Assembly: GCA_037482215.1 (NCBI GenBank)
Contig: CP148074.1
Location: forward strand, 3,100,001-3,164,000
Direction of reading: 5' to 3'
Length of the DNA: 64,000 bases
Source of the DNA: Pseudomonas mendocina
GTDB taxonomy: Bacteria > Pseudomonadota > Gammaproteobacteria > Pseudomonadales > Pseudomonadaceae
Part shown: positions 1 to 10,627 of the stretch, one piece after another
Numbering within the stretch: position 1 is the stretch's first letter
Layout: each line of letters starts with the position of its first letter
Position numbers and translations under genes: made by a program
The notes under the pieces: model-generated
The model's database searches: none
Seen by the model: the letters and a program-made list of their open reading frames with translations, nothing else
Told to the model about the DNA's origin: nothing

Positions 1-125
1 TACCTTGGCTCATCTCTACCTCCACGGGCCGCGATTTTTTTGACGCTTCGCGGCGTTTGCATGAGGTAGTGCAACAAAGATGCCAGATTTATGAGTAGAA
101 GGTTCAGACAGGGTCTAAAACCGGT

Positions 126-344
126 TTATGCCTGCTTCATGCGGATGTACAACGCTTCAACCTTTTCCCGCGCCCAAGGCGTTTTACGAAGAAAGCTCAA
201 GCTCGACTTGATGCTCGGGTCGTTTTTGAAACAGCGAATATCTATGCGCTGAGCCAGCCCCTCCCACCCGTAGCGGGACACCAGCTCATTGAGCAGCGCC
301 TCTAAGGTGACACCATGCAGCGGGTTATTTGATGAGTGACTCAT
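126..344 (-). CDS. VF530 family (DUF2132) small DNA-binding-type protein
   Basis: A 72-residue protein that fits the VF530/DUF2132 family along its full length: NPLHGVTLE near the start, then a YGW motif, [21 protein letters not shown] and a closing KVEALY. Family members are short, all-helical cytoplasmic proteins whose structure suggested DNA binding; no cellular role is established. The gene stands alone on the minus strand and its stop is about 190 bp from the left edge side of putP's terminator. The start ATG is followed by a typical hydrophilic N-terminus. The family call is firm; the function is unknown. Confidence 0.85.
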   Translation of the reverse strand: MSHSSNNPLHGVTLEALLNELVSRYGWEGLAQRIDIRCFKNDPSIKSSLSFLRKTPWAREKVEALYIRMKQA

Positions 345-432
345 GCAAACCTTTGTCCTTATACAAAATACGCCGACACCTTAGCCAAGCCAGCTTGAGA
401 CTGAAAGCACTGATATAAAAATATGTGCCAAT

Positions 433-465
433 AAAAAACCGGCCAGGCTAATTAGCCGGGCCGGT
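433..465 (-). terminator. Rho-independent terminator of putP
   Basis: An almost perfect inverted repeat (arms starting ACCGGCC and ending GGCCGGT, centred on AATT, one mismatch) is followed on the minus strand by a run of six T. It lies about 70 bp beyond the putP stop codon and has the right orientation to end putP transcription. Confidence 0.85.
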
Positions 466-534
466 CATGAATGGTCGCACGCACTCAACTACATCGACAG
501 CTGAGCGACCTCTCAGCTGCCGTAACGTCCAGCC

Positions 535-2022
535 TTAGGCTGAGCGGTATTCTTTCTCAGCTTCATCAAAGCGCTTGAGCATACTGGCCGATGGACCATT
601 ACCGACCTTGCTGAAGATCAGGATGGCCAGCGTCGCGAAGATAAAGCCAGGGATGATTTCATACAGCCCCAGATGCGCCAGGTAGTTTTTCCACAGGATC
701 ACAGTCACGGCACCGACAATCATGCCGGCCAGAGCACCGTTACGCGTCATTTGTTTCCAAACCAATGACAGGATCACGACAGGACCAAACGCAGCACCGA
801 AACCAGCCCACGCATAGGACACCAGGCCCAGTACACGGTTGTTCGGGTTAGCAGCTAGCATGATGGCGATGATTGCAATCAGCATCACCATGGCGCGACC
901 GACCCACACCAGCTCTTTCTGTGAAGCCTGCTTGCGGATGAAGGCCTTGTAGAAGTCCTCGGTCAGCGCACTGGAGCACACCAGCAATTGGCAGCTCAGG
1001 GTGCTCATAACCGCAGCCAGAATGGCCGACAGCAGCACACCAGCGATCCATGGGTTAAACAGGATCTTGGCCAGCTCAATGAACACACGCTCTGGGTTTT
1101 CAGTAACCGGCCCCGCTACAGACGGGTTAGCCGAGAAGTAGGCAATACCGAAGAAGCCCACGGCTACAGCACCACCCAAGCACAGGATCATCCAGGTCAT
1201 GGAGATACGGCGTGCAGCCGGAATGGATTTGACCGAATCAGCCGCCATAAAACGCGCCAGGATATGCGGCTGACCAAAGTAGCCCAAGCCCCACGCCATT
1301 AGGGAAATCACACCAACAAAGGTTGCACCTTTAAGCATGTCGAAATTGGTGGCGTCCTGCAGCTCAATGGCGGCGAAGGTCGGATCAATACCGCCGGTAG
1401 CAACCATGACAACAACTGGCGTCAGGATCAGCGCAAAGATCATCAGGGTAGCCTGAACCGTGTCAGTCCAGCTCACCGCCAGGAATCCGCCAATGAAGGT
1501 GTAAGCGATGGTGGCCGCAGCGCCAGCCCACAATGCAGTCTGGTACGACATACCAAAGGTACTTTCGAACAGACGAGCACCCGCGACGACACCGGAAGCA
1601 CAGTAGATGGTGAAGAACACCAGAATCACCAGAGCCGAGAAGATACGCAGCACGCGGCTGTTGTCTTCAAAACGGTGGGTGAAATAGTCAGGCAGCGTCA
1701 GCGCATTACCATTGTGCTCAGTCTGTACACGCAGGCGACCCGCTACAAACAGCCAGTTCAGGTAGGCACCGGCGATCAGGCCGATAGCAATCCAGGCTTC
1801 AGAAAGACCGGACAGGTAAATGGCCCCGGGCAAACCCATCAGCAACCAACCACTCATATCTGAAGCGCCAGCCGACAGAGCAGTGACGAAACTTCCGAGG
1901 CTACGGCCGCCGAGAATATAGTCGGACAGGTTATTGGTACGCATATAGGCAAATAAGCCAATCAATACCATCAACGCGATGTACACCACGAAGGTGACAA
2001 TCATCGGTGTATTAGCTGTCAT
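535..2022 (-). CDS. putP: Sodium/proline symporter PutP
   Basis: Inner-membrane sodium:solute symporter of 495 residues, the usual PutP length, with about 13 hydrophobic segments. Family features include the N-terminal YILGGRSLGSFVTALSAGAS segment, the SDMSGWLLMGLPG motif and SCQLLVCSSALTEDFYK near residue 345, which identify PutP among SSS transporters. It imports proline with Na+ for use as carbon and nitrogen source. The ATG at 2022 is preceded by GAGGGAGC. putA is not next to it in this window. An AraC-type regulator resembling PruR lies two genes away, which fits proline control, but that link is inferred from position. Confidence 0.93.
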   Translation of the reverse strand: MTANTPMIVTFVVYIALMVLIGLFAYMRTNNLSDYILGGRSLGSFVTALSAGASDMSGWLLMGLPGAIYLSGLSEAWIAIGLIAGAYLNWLFVAGRLRVQTEHNGNALTLPDYFTHRFEDNSRVLRIFSALVILVFFTIYCASGVVAGARLFESTFGMSYQTALWAGAAATIAYTFIGGFLAVSWTDTVQATLMIFALILTPVVVMVATGGIDPTFAAIELQDATNFDMLKGATFVGVISLMAWGLGYFGQPHILARFMAADSVKSIPAARRISMTWMILCLGGAVAVGFFGIAYFSANPSVAGPVTENPERVFIELAKILFNPWIAGVLLSAILAAVMSTLSCQLLVCSSALTEDFYKAFIRKQASQKELVWVGRAMVMLIAIIAIMLAANPNNRVLGLVSYAWAGFGAAFGPVVILSLVWKQMTRNGALAGMIVGAVTVILWKNYLAHLGLYEIIPGFIFATLAILIFSKVGNGPSASMLKRFDEAEKEYRSA

Positions 2023-2534
2023 TAAGAGCTCCCTCTTGAATTGTTGTTATTCGACGTAGGGGAACAGCCCCGCCGCCAACGTAAACGTCCACACCCTTGA
2101 TCCAGCAGGTGTTGTAATGCTGAAAAACAGATTGCAAGCCTGTCTCACTTACGTGGCGCTATCCATAGTTCACCTGACTTCCGTGCAATGACTCAGAAGC
2201 CCATCACCCCTACGCATCAATCAGCATCTATTACCTGAAATCAGCGGTTCTTCCTGTATAGGTGTAGCGTAATAATTGCAAACCGTAGGAGTGTAATGCC
2301 CACAACGGCTATTTATATGCAAAAACAGGTGACGGAATTTAGTGGCTCGACGCCACGAGATTCTTGCAAAAAACTCCTGTTCTTTTTCAAAAAACTCCAA
2401 AATCGCAGCCCAGAGCCCCGTAAAAAGTCCTATTCCGTCGAAAGGCGATCAGGTTTCCTCAATAAACAGATGAGACTCCCACGTTCATCTGAAACGTCCT
2501 AGACTATTAACATACTCTTATCAGGAGCCCGGCT
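2023..2534. other. 512-bp intergenic region between putP and the HDOD gene
   Basis: Divergent upstream region that must hold the promoters of putP (leftward) and the HDOD gene (rightward). The half nearer 2535 is AT-rich, with poly-A stretches around 2368-2420. A 68-codon frame at 2296-2502 has no ribosome binding site of note and no recognisable protein features, so I do not call it. No clear operator or small RNA was seen. Confidence 0.5.
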
Positions 2535-3392
2535 TTGCAGGCGGAACAATCGCTTTATTCGACTTACCGTCGGTTAGTGACACAACTCATGCACGATCAG
2601 GAACAGCTGCCAAGCCTTCCTAACATAACGCTGGAAATTCGCCGTGCTTTGAATGATGACACGATCTCGATTTCGGCTCTTGTAGGCCTGATCAGCCGTG
2701 ATCCTGGACTCAGTGCACTGCTGATGAAGCATGCATCCAGCCCTTTGTATCGCCAAGTCCAGGCGCCCAAAACGCTTAATGATGTGGTTAATCAACTCGG
2801 CCTCCGCGAAGTGGGTCGCATCACCATGCTACACAGCGTCAAAAGCTTATTTACCTTGCACAGCGCGGCTCATAAGAACCTATTCCTAGAAGCATGGGAA
2901 AGGCTGATTAACAAAGCCAGCACCAGCGCAATGCTCGCCCGGCTGGTTGGTCGAATCAGCGCTGAGCATGCCCTGTTAGCCAGCCTGCTCAGTGAAGTGG
3001 GTAGCCTTACTGTTCTATCGGGTTTCAAGAGCGCAGAAGAGATCCCCAGCAAAGCGCTTTACGAAAAACTTTGCCGAGAGTACGGAAAATCTCTGGGGGT
3101 CATCGTGCTGAAAAAGTGGGCTGTTGATGATGAATATATCGAGATAACCCGCGAGACCGGCAATTGGTTTTACACCAAGGGCAACACCTTACAAGTGATT
3201 GACGTGGTCAACTTGGCGCTTCATCACATCGCTCAAGGCCGTGCATCCGAGGATGAACTTCCGTCATTGGAGGAGCTGCCTGCCTGGAAAAAACTTCCGC
3301 CCCCATTAAATGAAATCGATGACGACGGCACACTGAAATTGCTCAGCAGCCATCAACATGACATTCAGCTGCTCGCCCAGTCACTTCGCTGA
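2535..3392 (+). CDS. HDOD domain protein
   Basis: A 285-residue cytoplasmic protein consisting mainly of an HDOD domain (about residues 15-215): the opening LPSLPNITLEIRRAL, the LISRDPGLSALLMK helix and the VVNQLGLREV segment are typical. HDOD proteins are HD-GYP-related but lack phosphohydrolase metal residues and serve as signalling or regulatory scaffolds. The start is a TTG at 2535, with TCAGGAG ending 7 nt upstream; no better ATG lies nearby. It ends 1 bp before the convergent AraC gene. A second HDOD gene occurs at 22488. Its partner is not visible here. Confidence 0.85.
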   Translation: MQAEQSLYSTYRRLVTQLMHDQEQLPSLPNITLEIRRALNDDTISISALVGLISRDPGLSALLMKHASSPLYRQVQAPKTLNDVVNQLGLREVGRITMLHSVKSLFTLHSAAHKNLFLEAWERLINKASTSAMLARLVGRISAEHALLASLLSEVGSLTVLSGFKSAEEIPSKALYEKLCREYGKSLGVIVLKKWAVDDEYIEITRETGNWFYTKGNTLQVIDVVNLALHHIAQGRASEDELPSLEELPAWKKLPPPLNEIDDDGTLKLLSSHQHDIQLLAQSLR

Positions 3393-3393
3393 G

Positions 3394-4164
3394 TTATTCA
3401 TTCCAACCAAGACTTGCACTGTCGCGTACGCGTTTAGGGGTTAAGCCTAGATAGCGGCGCATGGCGGTCGTCAAAGCGCTCTGACTGGAAAAGCCGCACT
3501 CTTCGGCAATACGAATCAGCGGCAAACTGCTTTCACGCAGTAGTTGGCTGGCTCGATCCAGTCGGGCCTTGAGCAGATACTGATGCGGGGTTAACCCTAG
3601 GCTGTCTTTAAACAAAGCATGGAAATGGCTTGGGCTCAAGCATGCAGTATGGGCAAGCTCTGCAACGCTAATACGCCTAAACAGGTGCTTAGCGATGTAG
3701 TTATCAAGCTGTTCGATATTGAGGCCACTGACACGCGGAGCGGGCTGCTCACCAAACAACCGCAAATACAGCGCCCGCAGCAGCAAACCGCTGAGATCAC
3801 GAGTTAATACAGGGTCAGAACCATAGCGCTGCAACTCAGCACCGGCATAATTCAGCAAGTTTTGGAAATCGGTGTCCAACTGCGGGTAGCGTGGGCTTTC
3901 AAATAAACGCGAGAGCAATTGAGCATCATCACCCAATGCCCCTTGCCCATCCAAATCAATGATGAGCATGCGGTTATCACCTAACCCTGCGAATTGATGC
4001 CCTGCATCACCGGGTACTAAGCAAGCCTGCATTCGGCTGACTTCCCCACCACGACCGTTTACCTCGAACTCCGCCCGCCCAGCCAAAGACATCACGAGCT
4101 GGTGGTGATCATGGGTATGTTTGTGGGCCTGATCATCAAGCCTCATCAGACGGGCAGTCAGCAT
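3394..4164 (-). CDS. pruR: AraC family regulator, PruR-like
   Basis: AraC/XylS regulator of about 256 residues: an N-terminal cupin-type sensing half (HKHTHDHHQLVMSLAGRAEF, then LVPGDAGHQFAGLG) and a C-terminal double helix-turn-helix (ISVAELAHTACLSPSHFHALFK and IRIAEECGFSSQSAL). The frame is open to 4248, but the Met at 4164 starts the cupin part directly, so the longer N-terminus is doubtful. In PAO1, as I recall, pruR (proline utilisation regulator) lies between putP and the icp inhibitor gene, which is the position here. The symbol rests on that synteny and the family, not on an alignment. Confidence 0.6.
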   Translation of the reverse strand: MLTARLMRLDDQAHKHTHDHHQLVMSLAGRAEFEVNGRGGEVSRMQACLVPGDAGHQFAGLGDNRMLIIDLDGQGALGDDAQLLSRLFESPRYPQLDTDFQNLLNYAGAELQRYGSDPVLTRDLSGLLLRALYLRLFGEQPAPRVSGLNIEQLDNYIAKHLFRRISVAELAHTACLSPSHFHALFKDSLGLTPHQYLLKARLDRASQLLRESSLPLIRIAEECGFSSQSALTTAMRRYLGLTPKRVRDSASLGWNE

Positions 4165-4332
4165 AAGGTGCAACCTAGTAGTACCTTTGCCTACTTTACC
4201 CTTTTCCCCGCCGTGACTACAGTCGACATGACAAACGACCCGACACAATCTTCAGGTACCCTTTAGCCCCCCCTTAGCATTGGCGTTCAGGAACCGATAT
4301 TCTGTCCGCACTACAAGAATCAGGAGTCAGTC

Positions 4333-4722
4333 ATGCCTCGCCTGCTGTTCATGTTTGCGTTCACCCTGCTTGCGGCTTGCTCGCACAAGCCCGCCACAGT
4401 CACTCTCCAGCACGATCAACAGAGCAAATGCCCGCTGGACCTGTATGTCGGCCAGCAATTTATTCTGACGCTGCCCAGCAACCCCACCACAGGTTTTCGC
4501 TGGAAGATGCTCGACGCAGGAGCCCCCGTGCTCGAAAAGCTTGGCCCTGAGGTCTACACAAACCCGGAAGACACAGGCTTAGTGGGCAGTGGCGGAATTT
4601 CCACCTGGCGTTTTCGCGTTGCTAACGAGGGCAAGGCCGAGTTGAAACTGGCCTATTCCCAACCCTGGGAACCCAATGTAGCACCCGCACAGAGCTTCAA
4701 TTGCAAACTGGCAGCGCACTGA
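4333..4722 (+). CDS. icp: Chagasin-type cysteine peptidase inhibitor, lipoprotein
   Basis: A 129-residue lipoprotein: signal peptide with lipobox LAAC (Cys16) followed by an inhibitor family I42 domain. The three inhibitory loops of chagasin are present: NPTTGFRW at 50-57, GSGGISTWRF at 85-94 and SQPWE at 109-113. Members block papain-family cysteine peptidases in the periplasm or outside the cell. The gene is monocistronic, with AGGAGTCAG before the ATG and its own promoter region facing the AraC gene. Family and lipidation calls are strong; the target peptidase is unknown. Confidence 0.9.
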   Translation: MPRLLFMFAFTLLAACSHKPATVTLQHDQQSKCPLDLYVGQQFILTLPSNPTTGFRWKMLDAGAPVLEKLGPEVYTNPEDTGLVGSGGISTWRFRVANEGKAELKLAYSQPWEPNVAPAQSFNCKLAAH

Positions 4723-4836
4723 CTCATCTAATAGAGGGGATTGGCGCACATTGACGCCTAGGCTGGCATAGGAAGCTTGGTCAAATCCCTGACAAACAGG
4801 CATAGTCTGCCCCTGACAATAATAAGGACGCAGACC

Positions 4837-5493
4837 ATGCGCTATCTGTTGCTCGCCTTGATGGCAGCCGCTGCTTATCTCTACGCACAGTACAACGACC
4901 TGCATGCTTTAAGCTTCATCAGCAAAGGCATCCCGGTCATCCTGCTGATTCTATGGCTGCGCGAGGCGCCAGCCAGCCTATACCGCCGCTGGATCAGCAT
5001 TGGCTTACTGTTCTCGCTGGCCGGCGACCTGTTGCTCGATTGGCCCGATGACTTGTTCGTGTTCGGGCTGAGTGCATTCCTGATAGCCCACTTGGCCTAC
5101 TTAAGCGCCTATATCATCGACTGTAAACGCCCAGCCTGGCTAGCCCTACTCGTCGCACTGCTGACAGGCGGCGGCATGTTTGCCATCGTTTCTATCTACA
5201 ACCTTGGACCATTGTTAATTCCGGTAGGTTGTTACGCCTTGGTCATCAGCATCATGCTTTGGCGAGCATTAGCCCGCCTGACCCAACCTGGCATAAGCGT
5301 TCGTTCTGCCCAGTTAGCAGCTGGCGGAGCCGCACTCTTCGTCTTATCTGACGGCATGATCGCCATCAACCGCTTCGTTTGGCCGTTCGAGGCCTCTACC
5401 TTCACCATTATCACCACCTACTGGCTCGGCCAGTGGGGAATTGCCGCATCAGCATTTTCGCAAGCCACAGAAAGGCCAGATAACCCGTCGTAG
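4837..5493 (+). CDS. YhhN family integral membrane protein (lysoplasmalogenase-like)
   Basis: About 218 residues with eight hydrophobic segments and the YhhN/TMEM86 signature [10 protein letters not shown]...FLIAHLAY. The human member TMEM86B hydrolyses lysoplasmalogen; the bacterial role is not settled. I place the start at the ATG at 4837, because AATAAGGACG lies just upstream and the protein then opens with a membrane segment ([16 protein letters not shown]); an in-frame start at 4777 would add 20 polar residues. It ends 105 bp before cmoA, and the two are possibly cotranscribed. Confidence 0.82.
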   Translation: MRYLLLALMAAAAYLYAQYNDLHALSFISKGIPVILLILWLREAPASLYRRWISIGLLFSLAGDLLLDWPDDLFVFGLSAFLIAHLAYLSAYIIDCKRPAWLALLVALLTGGGMFAIVSIYNLGPLLIPVGCYALVISIMLWRALARLTQPGISVRSAQLAAGGAALFVLSDGMIAINRFVWPFEASTFTIITTYWLGQWGIAASAFSQATERPDNPS

Positions 5494-5597
5494 GCAAATT
5501 CTGCGCAGCTATTTCCGACCATTTGTGCAATCAGCGTTCAGCTCAGCGCCGATGTTGGCTAAAATGGTCGGCTTTCCCAAACCATGCGCAGCCCATC

Positions 5598-6341
5598 GTG
5601 ACCAAACAACCCGATCGTCTTTTTGCTCAGCCTCTGGATCAGGTGCCTGATTTCGTGTTCAACGAGGACGTGGTGCGGGTTTTTCCGGACATGATCAAGC
5701 GCTCTGTTCCGGGCTATCCCACCATTGTCGAAAACATCGGCGTGCTGGCTGGCCAGTTTGCGCAACCCAACAGTGTTTTGTACGACCTTGGCAGCTCACT
5801 TGGCGCCGTCACACAAGCATTACGCCGCCATGTGCAAGTTGAAGGCTGCAAGGTCATTGCCGTGGATAACTCCAGCGCGATGGTCGAGCGCTGCCGCGAA
5901 TATCTGCACGCACAGGACTCCATGTTTCAAGAGTTGCTGCCAGTCGAAGTGGTAGAAGCCGATATTCTTGAACTTGAATTCCAACCGGCCTCACTGATTG
6001 CGATGAACTTCACACTGCAATTCATCCAGCCGGAACATCGTTGCAACCTGCTCAAAAAGATCCATCAAGCACTGCTGCCAGGTGGCGCCCTGATCCTATC
6101 TGAGAAACTTCGTTTCGAAGATGCCAGTCAGCATGACCTGCTAACAGACCTGCACATTGCCTTCAAACGCGCCAATGGCTACAGCGAACTGGAAATTGCC
6201 CAGAAACGCAGTGCCATCGAAAAAGTCATGCTCCCGGACAGTTTCGAGAAACACCGCGAGCGCCTGCTTGAAGCCGGTTTCACTCAGGTCGTTCCTTGGT
6301 TCCAGTGCCTTAACTTCGCCTCCCTGATTGCATTGCCATGA
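5598..6341 (+). CDS. cmoA: Carboxy-S-adenosyl-L-methionine synthase CmoA
   Basis: CmoA makes carboxy-SAM from SAM and prephenate, the donor used by CmoB to build 5-carboxymethoxyuridine at tRNA position 34. A GTG start at 5598 gives 247 residues, the family length, and the typical opening [12 protein letters not shown]...[10 protein letters not shown]; the longer open frame from 5523 has no family match. The SAM fold motif DLGSSLGA is at residues 63-70. The stop overlaps cmoB by four bases (ATGA), showing translational coupling. Cytoplasmic. Confidence 0.95.
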   Translation: MTKQPDRLFAQPLDQVPDFVFNEDVVRVFPDMIKRSVPGYPTIVENIGVLAGQFAQPNSVLYDLGSSLGAVTQALRRHVQVEGCKVIAVDNSSAMVERCREYLHAQDSMFQELLPVEVVEADILELEFQPASLIAMNFTLQFIQPEHRCNLLKKIHQALLPGGALILSEKLRFEDASQHDLLTDLHIAFKRANGYSELEIAQKRSAIEKVMLPDSFEKHRERLLEAGFTQVVPWFQCLNFASLIALP

Positions 6342-7306
6342 TCAACCGCTTTGACTTAGACACACTGCAAGCCCAACTTGCAGGCCCCCCCCTGCAAGAC
6401 TGGGCAGCCGATTTGCCTGGCCAAATTGACCGCAAGTTAGCCATCGGTCATGGTGACCTAGCCCGCTGGTATGGCGCTGTACAGGCTCTCCCTCCGCTGA
6501 CAGTTGAACAGCTTGAGCTGGTTAAAGAATTCAGCTTTAACGGGGCCTGCGACGACGACACCCGCGCAGCCCTGACAAACGCCCTGAAGGGGCTAATTCC
6601 CTGGCGAAAAGGCCCATTCCATCTGTTTGGCGTGCATGTGGATACTGAATGGCGCTCGGACTGGAAATGGCAACGGGTTGCGCCGCACCTGAACCTCAAA
6701 CACAAACGCATCCTTGATGTTGGCTGCGGCAACGGTTATTACATGTGGCGCATGCTCGGCGCTGGTGCCAAAAGCGTGGTCGGTATCGACCCCAACTGGT
6801 TGTTCCTTTGCCAGTTCTTAGCCATGAAGAACTACCTACCCGACCTCCCCGCTTGGCACCTGCCGCTGGCTTTTGAAGAGCTGCCAGCCAAATTGGAAGG
6901 CTTCGATTGCGTCTTCTCCATGGGCGTTCTGTACCACCGCCGCTCACCAATCGACCACCTGATTGATCTCAAAGACTGCTTGGTAAAAGGTGGCGAGCTG
7001 GTTATGGAAACCCTGGTTGTCGAAGGGGATGCTCAACAGGTTCTCGTTCCTGAAGACCGCTACGCACAGATGCGTAACGTGTGGTTCTTGCCTTCAGTGC
7101 CTGCGCTTGAGCTATGGCTACGGCGGGCCGGCTACGTAGATGTCCGCTGTGTAGATGTAAGCACCACCAGCATTGAAGAACAACGTGCTACCGACTGGAT
7201 GCGCTTCCAGTCGCTGCCCGATTTCCTTGACCCAAGCGATCACAGCCGAACGATCGAAGGCCTCCCTTCACCGACTCGTGCAGTCATTCTGGCAAGAAAA
7301 CCCTGA
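6338..7306 (+). CDS. cmoB: tRNA U34 carboxymethyltransferase CmoB
   Basis: Transfers the carboxymethyl group of carboxy-SAM to 5-hydroxyuridine-34 of tRNAs, forming cmo5U for wobble decoding. It has 322 residues, the normal length, with the class I methyltransferase motif [15 protein letters not shown] (DVGCGNG at 127-133) after the CmoB-specific segment [20 protein letters not shown]. The GVLYHRRSP motif follows the core. It starts within the cmoA stop codon, so the two form one operon. Cytoplasmic. Confidence 0.96.
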   Translation: MINRFDLDTLQAQLAGPPLQDWAADLPGQIDRKLAIGHGDLARWYGAVQALPPLTVEQLELVKEFSFNGACDDDTRAALTNALKGLIPWRKGPFHLFGVHVDTEWRSDWKWQRVAPHLNLKHKRILDVGCGNGYYMWRMLGAGAKSVVGIDPNWLFLCQFLAMKNYLPDLPAWHLPLAFEELPAKLEGFDCVFSMGVLYHRRSPIDHLIDLKDCLVKGGELVMETLVVEGDAQQVLVPEDRYAQMRNVWFLPSVPALELWLRRAGYVDVRCVDVSTTSIEEQRATDWMRFQSLPDFLDPSDHSRTIEGLPSPTRAVILARKP

Positions 7307-7474
7307 CTCAACTGTGCAAAGATCTTGCAGTTCTGTGAGGGCCGCTGAGGCAAAAACTTCTGCGGCATAGGGATAGCCGCACAAAGGAAATCGTAGGACA
7401 ATCAGCCGAGCGGCATGGTAAGTAAGAGTGACCACATTTGTGGATTACGCTAATTCCGCTCGGGGCATTGCTAA

Positions 7475-8257
7475 ATGAAGGCATATCAGCCTGCAGTTCT
7501 TATAGCAGCTTGGCTGTCATTGAACGCAGCACAAGCACTTCAGCTGTACACAGAGGAGTACCCGCCTCTTAGCTTCTCCCATGAAGGCCATATCCACGGA
7601 CTTGCACCTGAAGTGGTCAGTGAGTTGCTGAAGCGACTCGATCGTAAAGCTGAAATACACGTGGTGCCGTGGTCTCGCGCCTATCACTCTGCCCAGAATA
7701 ATCCTGACACCGCAGCGTTTGTCACCATGCGCACGGCTGAGCGTGAACCACTGTTCAAGTGGGTGGGGCCCATCATGGTATCGATGGACAGTTTTTACGC
7801 ACTTAAGACGACTGATATCAGCATTCGAAACGATCAGGAACTGGCTCAAATCGACAACATTGCAGTGCCAAGAGACTGGTTCAGCTATCAGGAACTGCAT
7901 GCCGATGGCATGAAAAACTTGCTCGGTGTCACCGAGCCCGCGCAAATGTTCCACCTACTCCGACAGGGCCGAGTCAAACTCATACTCGCCGACAATCTGA
8001 GCTTTCATGCTCAGGGCAACGCAGCACCACTGGTTGGACATCTAAGCCGCCAAGACGTTAAAGCGGTTTATCCATACCGGCGCGCCTACGGCTATATCAG
8101 TTTTTGGAAAGGAACTGACGACAATGAAATTGAGCGCTGGCAAAAAGCACTCGATGAAATGAAGCGCGATGGCACATTCCGTAAAATTTACCAACGGTGG
8201 CTGCCAGGAGAGGAAGTGCCCGGGTTACGCTCCCCCTCCCCCGTTACAAGCCGTTAA
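7475..8257 (+). CDS. Periplasmic solute-binding protein, family 3
   Basis: A 260-residue protein with a signal peptide (cleavage near residue 21, after AAQA) and the bilobal fold of extracellular solute-binding proteins family 3: [24 protein letters not shown] and the closing [21 protein letters not shown]. No ABC transporter permease or ATPase is next to it. Such solitary Pseudomonas proteins may feed other transporters or sensors, so a polar amino-acid ligand is only a guess. Its TAA overlaps the convergent pdxJ stop by a few bases. Confidence 0.82.
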   Translation: MKAYQPAVLIAAWLSLNAAQALQLYTEEYPPLSFSHEGHIHGLAPEVVSELLKRLDRKAEIHVVPWSRAYHSAQNNPDTAAFVTMRTAEREPLFKWVGPIMVSMDSFYALKTTDISIRNDQELAQIDNIAVPRDWFSYQELHADGMKNLLGVTEPAQMFHLLRQGRVKLILADNLSFHAQGNAAPLVGHLSRQDVKAVYPYRRAYGYISFWKGTDDNEIERWQKALDEMKRDGTFRKIYQRWLPGEEVPGLRSPSPVTSR

Positions 8258-9000
8258 CGTCGCTCTGCCGCAGCGACAATCAGCGCTTTCATCTCAGCAA
8301 CAGCCTGCTTGAAACCGACAAACAGAGCGTGAGCTACAAGCGCATGACCAATGTTCAGCTCATTGATACCCGCAATGGCCGCCACCGCTTCAGCATTGTG
8401 GTAATGCAGCCCATGACCGGCATTAACGATCAAGCCGTGCTCCAGCCCAAGTTCAACACCCTGTGCAATCCGCGCCAATTCAAGCGCTTGATCCTGCACA
8501 GTCACCGCATCGGCATAGCGTCCGGTGTGTAACTCGATAGCAGGAGCACCAACGCGTTTGGCAGCCTCAATCTGGCGCTCTTCTGCATCAATAAACAATG
8601 ACACTTCACAACCAATACGGCTCAAACGTTCCACAGCCGCACGAATACGATCTTCCTGCCCCGCTACATCCAAGCCACCCTCAGTGGTCAGCTCCTGGCG
8701 GGTTTCTGGCACCAAACAGATGTGCTCAGGGCGAATTTGCTCTGCAAAATCCAGCATGAAATCGGTGATGCCCATCTCGAAGTTCATGCGCGTTTGCATG
8801 ACCTCTTTAAGCACTCGCACATCGCGCTCTTGAATATGCCGACGATCTTCACGCAAGTGGATCGTAATACCGTCCGCCCCCGCCTCTTCAGCATCCAGCG
8901 CGGCCTTAATTGGGTCAGGGTAGCGGGTGCCACGAGCCTGGCGCAGTGTGGCCACATGGTCGATATTTACGCCCAGCAGAATACGATTTGCATCAGTCAC
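8254..9000 (-). CDS. pdxJ: Pyridoxine 5'-phosphate synthase PdxJ
   Basis: Condenses 1-deoxy-D-xylulose 5-phosphate with 3-amino-2-oxopropyl phosphate to pyridoxine 5'-phosphate, the last ring-forming step of vitamin B6 synthesis. It has 248 residues and the family blocks [43 protein letters not shown] and [11 protein letters not shown]. It overlaps recO by 8 bases (8993-9000), the conserved recO-pdxJ coupling of proteobacteria. Last gene of the leftward rnc-era-recO-pdxJ group. Confidence 0.97.
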   Translation of the reverse strand: MTDANRILLGVNIDHVATLRQARGTRYPDPIKAALDAEEAGADGITIHLREDRRHIQERDVRVLKEVMQTRMNFEMGITDFMLDFAEQIRPEHICLVPETRQELTTEGGLDVAGQEDRIRAAVERLSRIGCEVSLFIDAEERQIEAAKRVGAPAIELHTGRYADAVTVQDQALELARIAQGVELGLEHGLIVNAGHGLHYHNAEAVAAIAGINELNIGHALVAHALFVGFKQAVAEMKALIVAAAERR

Positions 9001-9709
9001 GACTTGGCTCCTTGAGCGCCATGAAAAGTTCGCGGCTTACCAGCGGCTTGCCACCTAAATGGGGAGCTAATGCCTGGCGCATTAATCGCTTGGCCGCCGC
9101 CAGCGCACCCACCGCGCTCCAGTCAGCTTCAGCCATTGCCAGCAAATCAGCTCCATGAAAAACACCGGGTTGCAACTGCCCGACAGGCACCAACCCCTTC
9201 TCATTATCCAGCCGATATAAACCGGCAGACGCAATAGGAACGCCTTCACTGTCAATATCGAGGGCGAAACCATAGCCCAACTCATCCAGCAGACGCCACT
9301 CGAAAGCACGTAACAATGGCTCAAGCGGACGCCCCTGAGCCAGTGCAGCAACGGTCAGTGCGTAGGTTTCAAACAGTACAGGGTGCGGATCTTCTGCAGG
9401 TAAAAGGCGAATCAGCAGTTCATTGAGGTAAATACCGCTGAACAGCGCCTCCCCCGAAAGAAGATTAGGTATACCGGCGGGCTCAAGGCGTGACACGCTT
9501 TTGAGATCGCTATTGCCGCGAAACTCGGCCTCAAGCGGAATGAAAGGACGCGCCAGGCTGCCCTTCTTACCCCGAGCAGCCCGCAACACAGCTCTCAGTC
9601 GGCCCTGCGGAGTCAGAAAGTCAACCAGCGCGCTGCTTTCCCGATAGGCCCGGGTGTGCAGAACATAGGCAGGTTGACCCAGCATAAGGCTTACTCGGCG
9701 AACCGGCAC
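8993..9709 (-). CDS. recO: DNA repair protein RecO
   Basis: RecO of the RecFOR pathway, which loads RecA on SSB-coated gaps. It has 238 residues: an N-terminal OB fold ([27 protein letters not shown]) followed by the helical domain with ESLL-like segments ([33 protein letters not shown]). As in many gammaproteobacteria the zinc-finger cysteines are missing. It is placed 15 bp after era and overlaps pdxJ, so it lies in one transcription unit. Cytoplasmic. Confidence 0.95.
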   Translation of the reverse strand: MPVRRVSLMLGQPAYVLHTRAYRESSALVDFLTPQGRLRAVLRAARGKKGSLARPFIPLEAEFRGNSDLKSVSRLEPAGIPNLLSGEALFSGIYLNELLIRLLPAEDPHPVLFETYALTVAALAQGRPLEPLLRAFEWRLLDELGYGFALDIDSEGVPIASAGLYRLDNEKGLVPVGQLQPGVFHGADLLAMAEADWSAVGALAAAKRLMRQALAPHLGGKPLVSRELFMALKEPSRD

Positions 9710-9724
9710 TCAGGCCGGAATGGA

Positions 9725-10627
9725 TCAGATGTTGTCGAAGCCCAACGAACGTAATGCACGCTCATCATCGGACCAGCCACCTTTCACCTTGACCCACAGG
9801 TTCAGCATGACTTTGGTGTCAAACATCGACTCCATATCCCGGCGCGCATCTTGGCCAATACGCTTAATGCGCTCACCCTTGTCGCCAATGATGATTTTCT
9901 TCTGCCCTTCACGCTCCACCAGAATCAACGCATGAATGTGCAGAATGCGACCTTCACGTTTGAACTCTTCAATCTCAACCGTAATCTGGTAAGGCAGCTC
10001 AGCCCCCAACTGGCGCATGATTTTTTCGCGAACCAGTTCTGCTGCAAAGAAACGGCCAGAGCGGTCAGTGATTTGATCTTCTGGGAAGAAGTGGATCCCT
10101 TCAGGAAGACGTTCCCCCACCAGCTTTTCAAGCGTCTCAAGGTTGTGGCCTTGCTGAGCTGAAACCGGAACGATTTCAGCATCAGGCAACTGCTCGGCCA
10201 GCCATTTCAGGTGCGGAATCAGTTCAGCCTTGTCATCTAGGCGGTCAGTTTTGTTAATTGCCAGAATCACCGGCCCCTGAACATACTGGACACGCTCAAG
10301 CACCATCTGGTCTTCATCAGTCCAGCGGGTACGATCCACCACAAAAATCACCACATCGACATCTTTAAGTGCCGAGGCCGCGTTCTTGTTCATGTAGCGG
10401 TTGAGTGCCTTCTCATTGTTTTTGTGCAGGCCGGGCGTATCCACGTAGATCGCCTGCACATCACCCTCGGTCTTGATACCCAGCATGTTGTGCCGAGTGG
10501 TCTGCGGCTTACGCGAAGTAATGGCCAGCTTCTGCCCGAGAATATGATTGAGCAATGTCGACTTGCCCACGTTGGGCCGGCCGACGATGGCGACATAGCC
10601 ACAGCGTGTAACAGGTGTATCAGTCAT
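9725..10627 (-). CDS. era: GTPase Era
   Basis: Essential GTPase for 30S ribosome assembly that binds the 3' end of 16S rRNA. It is 300 residues long with G1 GRPNVGKS (16-23), G3 DTPGLH and G4 NKTD, and a C-terminal KH domain ending in [10 protein letters not shown]...[18 protein letters not shown]. The Met at 10627 has GGAG seven bases upstream and is preferred over Met codons at 10633 and 10642, which lack spacing for that site. The start overlaps the rnc stop (10620-10622), fitting the conserved rnc-era operon. Confidence 0.96.
   Translation of the reverse strand: MTDTPVTRCGYVAIVGRPNVGKSTLLNHILGQKLAITSRKPQTTRHNMLGIKTEGDVQAIYVDTPGLHKNNEKALNRYMNKNAASALKDVDVVIFVVDRTRWTDEDQMVLERVQYVQGPVILAINKTDRLDDKAELIPHLKWLAEQLPDAEIVPVSAQQGHNLETLEKLVGERLPEGIHFFPEDQITDRSGRFFAAELVREKIMRQLGAELPYQITVEIEEFKREGRILHIHALILVEREGQKKIIIGDKGERIKRIGQDARRDMESMFDTKVMLNLWVKVKGGWSDDERALRSLGFDNI

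Noticed and set aside
2296..2502. 68-codon open frame upstream of the HDOD gene
   Set aside because: Composition is lysine/serine-rich without a domain, there is no ribosome binding site, and it lies in the divergent promoter region.
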